Shown piece after piece: positions 56,341 to 64,000 of a DNA stretch of 64,000 bases. The stretch is from Ryuthela nishihirai (lineage: Eukaryota > Arthropoda > Arachnida > Araneae > Heptathelidae). The position numbers were made by a program, and so were the translations under genes. The notes under the pieces were generated by a model that did no database searches, was not told the origin of the DNA, and worked only from the letters and a program-made list of their open reading frames with translations. The stretch covers positions 51,670,613 through 51,734,612 of the forward strand of contig JAWZYU010000024.1 in NCBI GenBank assembly GCA_038380435.1, given 5' to 3'. The stretch's first letter is position 1, and each line of letters begins with the position of its first letter.

Positions 56341-57088
56341 AGGCATCCCAAAACAGCTGAGAATATTTTTACTGTAAATTGGCAACACTGTTTAGATGCC
56401 ACGCAAGTGTACCAATTAGTTAATCATATTGGTCTTGTAACCATGACAACTGTTGTTTATATCTCACAGTGTTCTATTAGACATAGAAATTTGTTTGAAG
56501 TGAGGTATCTTCAGAGCCACCTGTTAAATGCATTTTTGTGACTTTTCTTTCAATTTTTTTTTTTTATGTTATGGATATCAAAACTGAACAGCATATGTGC
56601 AATCCAGATCTGTCACCATGTAACTTCTCGTTATTTTTTTTTTCTTTAAATTGAGAGGATGAAAATTCAGCACAGATTTAGAGGTGATCTCAAAACGCAG
56701 GTTATTTTGAAGGCTGTTCCAAAAATGAGTTCCACAAAATGTTTATAGCAAGCGCTAGGAACACTGAGACCAGTCTTTCAATAACTGAACAGTTTCTGGA
56801 TTACTTTTTCCAAGTCTCATGCAAAATTTTATTGCACAATGCTGTTCAGTTTTGATATCTATAATGCAAAAAATACTTGAAATGAACAGTCATAAAAATA
56901 TGTTTAACAGACGACTATGATGATACCTCACTTCAAGCAATTTCTATGTAGAATAGAACACCGTGAGAAACTAAATGACTGTTAATGGCCATGAGATAGT
57001 ATGGTTAACCAATGGGTACACTTGTATGGCTTCTGAACAGTGCTGCCAATATACAGTACAAATATTCTCCATTGTTTAGGGACACCCT
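56341..57088 (+). mobile_element. Long-armed foldback element with a mariner transposase fragment in the loop
   Basis: Arms of about 260 bp: the left, 56341-56603, starts AGGCATCCCAAAACAGCTGA and ends ATATCAAAACTGAACAGCAT; the right, 56831-57088, is the diverged inverse ending TTGTTTAGGGACACCCT. Many blocks match between arms (AAGTGTACC, GTGTTCTATT, GAAGTGAGGTATC, TATCAAAACTGAACAGCA). The loop at 56604-56830 encodes a mariner-type PDLSPCNF followed, in another frame, by LKAVPKMSSTKCL. The 87-residue ORF at 56278-56541 is arm sequence. Confidence 0.82.
56604..56748 (+). pseudogene. Mariner-family transposase C-terminal fragment
   Basis: A short remnant: PDLSPCNFSLF at 56604, corresponding to the motif with the third catalytic aspartate region. 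A frameshift follows, then MKIQHRFRGDLKTQVILKAV from 56659, ending at a stop at 56746. Sequence upstream of the motif is inverted-arm sequence, so the catalytic core is absent. Confidence 0.75.
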
Positions 57089-57336
57089 ATGTAACAAGCT
57101 AAAACACTTTTGACAGAGTAAATATTACTTGAAGACATTGGTGTAACATAAGGCATTCAAGTTACATGTTATGAATGAAATTTTGACACTGAATGGACTT
57201 GTTCGAAAATCTTCATGCATATTCATGATACATACAAATTATCAGTTTTGCAATAAAATCATTACATAAATATAGAAGAATCAGGAATAATTGTGTGGGT
57301 AGCATAGTAAACACAGTTTGATATCAGTGAAGTTGG

Positions 57337-57722
57337 GTTGGGTTGTTTTACCTCTGAGCGGCACTTTTTTGCACACCATGGGCTAAATGGCCAGGTCACA
57401 AGGACCCCGAAGGCTCAGAGAAGTTTGGGGGAGGGGACCCACTGGAATAGCCGTTGGGAGACAGATGGTAGCCTCCCGTCAAGGCCATCCAGCGTGTTCT
57501 TTAACGTGCATAAGGTATGTCTCCCCCACACACGGGGCCACGGCTTAACGTCCCATCCGACGGACGGCGGCCTTTCCAAGCCCATCGGTGTCCCCTACTG
57601 ACTGTGGGCAGGGCGGGGAATTTTGCAGAGATAAATCTCAACGCTGACCCAGCTGGGACTCGAACTTGGGAACTACAGATTACAAGCCTGGCGCGCTACC
57701 GACTGAGCCACCCCCGCCCCAG
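57337..57722 (-). mobile_element. SINE-A, full length
   Basis: Flanked by AGTGAAGTTGG (57326-57336 and 57723-57733). Complete and little diverged from the family consensus in this window. Confidence 0.93.
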
Positions 57723-57743
57723 AGTGAAGTTGGAAGTTAACAA

Positions 57744-57800
57744 AGCCCTAATTGGTGTAGTGGTTAGAGAACCTGACTGCTAAACCAATGGGCATGTTCT
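57744..57800 (+). other. Partial tRNA-like sequence
   Basis: GCCCTAATTGGTGTAGTGGT and TAGAGAACCTGACTGCTAAA resemble a tRNA 5' half (D-arm and an anticodon loop CTGCTAA). The T-arm and 3' acceptor are missing, so it is not a functional tRNA. Confidence 0.35.
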
Positions 57801-58838
57801 TGTGTGTATGTTTATGAGAAATCAACAAAAGCCAAAATCACACAGGTTATCTCTATTCTTCATAAAAAAAATGTCTAAATATGCATAGACTAGTACACAC
57901 ACCAAGCCAGTTTAAATGGAAATGGATAAGGTATATAATATGGACTGAATGGTGAACACATGCTCCTTGCCACCCATAATGGCTAAAATTTATGGTTTGC
58001 CATTTAAAATTAATTCATTGCAAATATTATACTTTATAATATTGTAAAGTGCATTTTTTTTTCAATGAAAATATATCAAATCCAGAAAACACCAAAAATA
58101 GTTACTTGCAATTCCATAACATCCAAATGCTGTGTCAAACCAGCTTCTCGCAATCCACAAAACCAAATTTCCTTGGATATTCTAAGGTTAATATTATTAT
58201 TTAAATGAAAAAAGGAATGCACTAGGGAAATTTGGAAAAAAATTTTAAAATCATCACATAAAACACATTGCTAGATCATTAACAATTAATTTGTGTCTAT
58301 TTATCATAAATGTTAAATGTGATTGCCTATTCTAAAAAAAAATAGATGTTAACTTTATATACCCTCTAAATTTTCTGCTTTACTTCAGTTACAGTCAACA
58401 CTTTTAGTTATCTAAACACAATTAAAAGTCTAATTCAGAGTAGCAGATGTGTCATTAAAAAACAAAATTATTACTCACAAAAGTAGACCTTATTGACATG
58501 CTTCAAAATAATATGAATAGAAATATAAACAGCAACTTCATAATTATATCTACAAATGCATACTTTGAATATATTTAAGTTCATTCAAATATAACAGCAT
58601 TTAATTTAGAATTGATGTTTTTCTTAAAACAACGGATACCTGTTATAGAAATAGCCATGTGATATACTACATTCTGCATCATAAAGACAGCAGTTACATA
58701 TGTTCAGTACTATTTCTGCAATTAAAAGAAAAGGTACTCAGATATAGAGATCTTTTTAGATCTTAGCAAAATCCAGCTAAGAAATCTCATGAGTACTATA
58801 ACGATCCAGTGGAAATCAAATATTATTGCTATCACAAA
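57801..58838. other. Intergenic, no recognisable gene
   Basis: AT-rich; nothing identifiable. Confidence 0.5.
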
Positions 58839-58839
58839 T

Positions 58840-59331
58840 GATACAGCACATCATGGTTTCATTGTTGCTCATTCATCTGTGTGTTAGGACAAATGAACAA
58901 GTTGGGTTGGGTTGTTTTACCTCTGAGCGGCACTTTTTTTGCACACCATGGGCTAAATGGCCAAGTCACATGGACCCTGAAGGCTCAGAGAAGGTCAGGG
59001 GAGGGGACCCACTGGAACAGCTGTTGGGAGACAGATGGTAGCCTCCCGTCAAGGCCATCCAGCGTGTTCTTTAACGTGCACAGGGTACGGCTCTCCCGTA
59101 CACGGGGCCACGGCTTAACGTCGCATCCGACAGACGGCGGCCTTTCCAAGCCCATCGGTGTCCCCTACTGACCGTGGGCAGGGCGGGGAATTTTGCGGAG
59201 ATAAATCTCAACGCTGACCCAGCTGGGACTCGAACCTGGGAACTACAGATTACGAGCCTGGCGCGCTACCGACTGAGCCACCCCCGCCCCACAAATGAAC
59301 AAGCAACAATGAAACCGTGATGTGCTGTAAC
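58840..59331 (-). mobile_element. SINE-A inserted in the centre of a palindrome
   Basis: SINE-A at 58902-59290, flanked by the 13-bp target-site duplication ACAAATGAACAAG (58889-58901, 59291-59303). Outside it, 58840-58880 (ATACAGCACATCATGGTTTC, ATTGTTGCTCATTCATCTGT) and 59291-59331 (ACAAATGAACAAGCAACAAT, GAAACCGTGATGTGCTGTAA) are inverse copies with a few mismatches. The target was therefore the loop of a small hairpin of about 40-bp arms. Confidence 0.9.
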
Positions 59332-62300
59332 ATTATTATAAGCAATTGGTAATAAATAAAAATATGATTTATCATATGTAAACAACTACAAAAAATTATT
59401 AAAATACATTTAAATCAATTTAAAAAATTTTCTGCTGAAGAAACCATAGAAGAAATTTATATGCTTAGATACACCACATAGACAGCATTAAATATATCTC
59501 TCATCAATCACTGGTGTCATGATGTTATCAATAACTGATGGTGACCTAATGATGGTCTTAGCATTAACTCTGATACGTGACTAATTACACTAATCTATAA
59601 ATTAAAGCTAAACCAGCACTGAATTACAATAAATATATTTTTTTTTCTGTTTCCTACTTTAATCTTAGAATTTTTGCCTGATTCTGAAAACGACCTTTTT
59701 ATTGTGTTGGATGTCCAGTTTTTGAGAAATAACAAAAATCATGTTTATCAAATCATGTGATATAAAATTTTTAAATAATATTTGCTAGTTTTGTTTCTTT
59801 TTTCAAATCCTTTGCATACACGTGGATTTTGAAGCTTATCACAAATGAGCGATCAACAATAATCAATTAACATCCCAGACTTCACTTTCCTTCACCTATG
59901 AAACATTTTCTATGAAACATTTTTCTATGAAACATTTTACCCTTTATTGCTTACCTGGAAGGTTTGATGAAGGAAATCTATTGTAAAAAAAATAATAATC
60001 TTGAGGGACATATTGCATCCCAAATCCTAATGTGGCCATAGAACTGATGCCTAATTTTTTTCAAAATTCAGAGCCACGGGGATAAAGAACTATTTTTGAT
60101 AACTGTACGCGATACAAATAACCAGAGGACAATTTCAGAACCAATGTAAAAAGGACTAAGAATCCCTTAATTACTTAGGAGAACAAAAATAAAATTCATC
60201 AGTGTTATAATTTGTGATAAGTATTTGTATGCTGTATGAGAAACCAGGACAAGCCCAATAGAACTTCCAGGTTATCTTCGTCTTTTGTGTAGGAGAGTAC
60301 CTTCTTCCCTTTTAAAATAACATTTTTTAAATAATTTAAAATTTTCCTTTTAGAATTAAACATCAAGTTCTGTCTGAGTATATTACAAATAAGTCTATTA
60401 AGGTACTGTTCTGCATTTGAAAAGCTTCAGTGTACTCAATACCAAAATTATTTCAATTTGCATTATTCCAACAGTTCAGCTCAGTAAAAAAACTAAATCC
60501 ACCATTTGACACACCATAGTCATCTATCCCTTCATGATAATGTCAAATGAGATATGAAGGAGTGAATTTTCTTATTTCATTCCTCTTTCAAGTGCTCAAA
60601 AATTTGGAACTTTGCACTGATCAACAGTTTTGCCCTTCTGTAAAAAATTATAATCTACAATGATTATCATCTTTGTGATAGAATCCACAAATATTACTGA
60701 ATGTGTATCTATTTGAATATTCCAAGGGCAAAACATGGACAGCTCTATGTAACATTTGTTACTAGGAGTAATACTGTGAGGGCAGATCAAGGGAAGGAAA
60801 ACTAAAACCAACTAGTTAGATTTAAAAAACTTACTAAGCAGGCACCAAACTTAGCTAGTCATCTAATCAGGGCTATGCAATTATATTTTCAAGTGGTCCA
60901 AATTATTCCATATTTTTTTATGAATAACAATTTTTTTTCCAGCTAGAGATGAAGATAAAAAACACACAAACACAAAAAGCATACCCAATTACAACAAAAT
61001 GCTGTTCCAAAAATGTTCACCAGTTTGATAATTTGTCTTTCAATTTCTTTCATGAAAACAAAATACATCTCACTTTTTGGTATTTTTCCCCCATTCTCTG
61101 TGGACACAGTTTTTTTTTTATTCTGCAGGCTGTCATTTGAGTAGCTCTGAGCAAAATAATTAATTCATCTTTTCAAAGTTCATGAGATTTATGTAGAATA
61201 AAAGTATTAAAAACTGCTTTATTAATATGCATTTCAAATATTTAGCATTAAATCCATTTATTTATATTGTGCATTTATAATGAAATTTACACAAAACTTT
61301 TAGCACTTTTAGCTTCAACAAAATTAATTTAAATCTGCAGTTGAATTGAAAACCTAGTGAGTTTAGTTCATATTACTTTTGATAAACTGTTGAGCAGCAT
61401 TTTCTAAAGGAATTTTTAATTTTTCTACAAAACATAAAAAATAAAATAATCATAACTATAAAATCTTTATGCAAGTTATTTACATAAAGGTTTTTATCAA
61501 AAAATTATTTACCATGAAAAGGATCAGACTTTTCTTTATCAGAAATTTTTAGATCACAGACTAATGCAAACTCAATTGTTTGGAATGAATTATTTTTGTG
61601 GAATGAAACAATTATTCAAAAACTACTTCTAAAGATTTTATGATTGCAGAACTCAAACCATGCATTCCAAATTTTCTACAATAATTAACACTAAAATACA
61701 TAGGGGAAATGCACATAAGATTCATAGGATTTCAATGGTACAGCCAACTTGACAATTTCTATTTATGTTGTTTATATGCTCCTTTAAAATGACTGATAAG
61801 CTAAGCCACTGATAAGATAAAACCAACAATGATGTGATTCTGACAGTAAGTTCTACAGCTTTTGGAACTTATAATTAATTTTCAAATACTTTATTGCATC
61901 ATTATTACAATACAGTAAAACTGTGGCAAGCAGCTGCTTGAGGGAATATTTATTATTTTTTAATTTAAAACTTCAAAATAACAAACTTCTGGAAACTAAA
62001 GAATATAATTTGATAATTTGAAATTTCATCACACTGAAATTCACTACAGCAAGACTGTTTATATTACGTTTAAGTATGCATAAATAATTAAAGTACAATA
62101 TCAGCAATCCTTTAAGACTTGATAAGAACTTTGAGGTATATAACTAAAACAACAGAAAGCAGAAACTTCCTGAAAATTAAGTTGAATGGTTTCATCTATC
62201 ACCATCTTTTACTGCCCAACTGGGTAACATAGTAAGGTTACAAGGACACAAAGCTCATAGAAAATTAAGAGCAGTTAGTACTAAAACAATTGTAACTGAA

Positions 62301-64000
62301 AGAATTAAACTCTTCATTGTCATAGAATGTTAACTGATAACCATAAAAACCAGAATAGGAAAAACAGGACTAAAAGTGATACCTGACAAAAGGACAATAG
62401 ATTTATGGGAGAACATAAACTATACATCCTGCCCAAAGCAATATGTTGTTTTATCCTTGATCACATACTTATGATGTTACATCTTTTGGAATGGAGACTT
62501 TTTCATATCAAGGATACAAACAATCAAATACTTGTATATCACTAGTCAGACTTAATCATTATCACATTAACTAAGCAAATGGTAGAGTATATTCTATTTT
62601 AATAAATTACATCCAATGAGCTGTGTTGTTTCAAATTAACCAAATTTTCATTTTAAAACTCTAAACCCTTACCCATTGCTTGCAGTTTCAAATAAAGCTG
62701 TGTTTGCACACAAATATTAATAGAAAAAATATTAATTAAAAGGGATGAAAATCTTATGAAGCTCATAATCAACAATATTTGCAAATTCAACAATACAGGA
62801 GGAAATCGAAACTTTATTGTATATCAACATTAAAAAGAAATAAAAACATATAACATTAATTTCACAATTAAAATTTTATCTGTCAAAACAATCTAGTGCA
62901 ACAAAAAATTTTATGGTGTTTCAAACTAAAAAAAAAACCAAAGTCAAGTTTAGTCTTTTATACATTAAATATTTTTAGAATCACAATTCAAGAACAATAT
63001 GCATTTTTAAAATGCTGTGCAGTTACAAATCTGTTGTCCTGGAAAATCGATATTTAAAAAAGGCATTTTTTTACAAAGCAATTATACAATGACAGTAATT
63101 TAACTTATGTTGTTCCCAACTAAAATCCTCTGATTAATTTGATATATGGCAGTTATCATTTAACTGTCTATGTTCAAGGCTATCTCTTTCAAGCAAAACA
63201 AAATTAATGTATGAATGAATATAACGACAGAAAAAAATGCTTTGCTTGGCTAAAAATATATACATAATACAATTCTTGTCAAAGAAAAAAAATAAATAGT
63301 TGTACATAGCAGGCATCAAAATATATATTTAATAATGGAAAATAATGAAACATTAAAGTTATAAAAGTCATTGTAAGCATGGTTAAAACAAACATGTAAT
63401 GAAATGCTTTTAGCTCAAGAATAATTCTCATAGAGTTTTCATATTTTTATTTGGCTATAACTGTTCCTAAACAAGGATTGATAAAGTAACACAAAATAGT
63501 TTAATCTATTAATTTTAATTCAGAATTCCTTTTTTAACAATGGTGTTTAAGACCATGTATAAAATTACCTTTGTAACTTAAATGTTTTAGCTAATACTTC
63601 TAAAAAGAATATGAAGAGGAAGGAGGGGAACGGAACTCTCCAGCTTATCAAACAAGCCCCAAAAATTATCTACATCCATATTTATTCTAGCCTAAAGCAT
63701 ACTTGCATTAAAAGTTCCGAAAAGGCACATAGGCTTCAGCATCTCACACAGCAAAGAAACTTTAAAACAGCTCTGAACTAATACAATTCCAGACAGAAAC
63801 AGAATCAAAAGAAACTTTGATATATCAACAGTGGCAAGACACAAGATTAATATCAAAACCGCTTTGCTAATGATCTAGTTGCATATTCACAGGTTATCTC
63901 TGTTTGACATCAGAGTTATAAAGATACTGGTAAAAAAATATGCTTGCTTTCTTCATTTCAACAGGATATCATTTCTGTACATCCCCAAAAGCCTTTAGTA
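59332..64000. other. AT-rich intergenic sequence, no recognisable gene
   Basis: About 4.7 kb with many A- and T-runs and only short ORFs (60596-60811, 60949-61140, 63134-63319), none with a family signature. The only recognisable repeat is a SINE-B 3' fragment near 61920. The last 400 bp are somewhat less AT-rich. It could be intergenic DNA, an intron, or long 3'UTR of a minus-strand gene; the sequence does not decide. Confidence 0.5.
61920..61957 (+). mobile_element. SINE-B 3' fragment
   Basis: CTGTGGCAAGCAGCTGCTTG followed by AGGGAATATTTATT matches the last about 35 bp of SINE-B. Confidence 0.8.

Noticed and set aside
56278..56541. 87-residue ORF
   Set aside because: It coincides with one arm of the foldback element and is not conserved as protein in the other arm.

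Overview
The window is eukaryotic nuclear DNA, AT-rich and dominated by repeats. One animal gene runs through it on the + strand: the 3' part of a teneurin (Ten-a/Ten-m family). Its six coding exons (2521-2675, 11559-12603, 14706-14971, 28719-29027, 31451-33056, 42566-43389) have canonical GT..AG borders and matching phases and together encode about 1,400 C-terminal residues. The exons that would carry the N-terminus, transmembrane segment, EGF repeats and the start of the NHL propeller lie off the left edge. A probable 3'UTR intron (43411-46022), a last exon and an AATAAA signal near 46637 close the transcript. The organism is an arthropod by inference, perhaps a chelicerate such as a spider: large introns, many tRNA-derived SINEs and Tc1/mariner relics. 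I cannot prove the species, nor which teneurin paralog this is.

Left region and introns 1-2 (1-14705): a 31-bp minisatellite at the left edge, a chimeric SINE, a SINE-A copy, then intron 1 with a 2.6-kb 31/62-bp satellite and a 5.6-kb 128-bp satellite whose units start like a hAT MITE end. Intron 2 holds a head-to-tail SINE-B trimer and a nested palindromic foldback array. Intron 3 (14972-28718): a partly duplicated SINE-A, a broken Maverick/Polinton-like family B DNA polymerase, several palindromic elements, a degenerate roughly 20-bp/40-bp minisatellite and more SINEs. Intron 4 (29028-31450): two full-length SINE-A copies and one old fragment. Intron 5 (33057-42565): a DD41D mariner-like element, a hAT relic, a nested SINE stack, a 520-bp inverted duplication and a SINE with a direct repeat of about 135 bp on each side.

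Downstream (46.7-64 kb): AT-rich, with no convincing gene. It contains SINEs, a 1.4-kb element with inverted ends, a hAT-type MITE interrupted by a SINE, a foldback element with a mariner transposase fragment in its loop, and a dispersed 130-bp duplication.

Two SINE families recur. SINE-A is about 386-389 bp: a tRNA-like head (nearest elongator tRNA-Met, with CGT in place of CAT), a long unique body and a short AACCC-type 3' tail. SINE-B is about 200 bp: a second tRNA-like head, a body ending in GGGGGTATTT, and a T-rich tail. Most short ORFs in the window are translations of these repeats and not genes. The repeat families interact: chimeras, dimers, trimers, nested insertions and unusually long target-site duplications are all visible.
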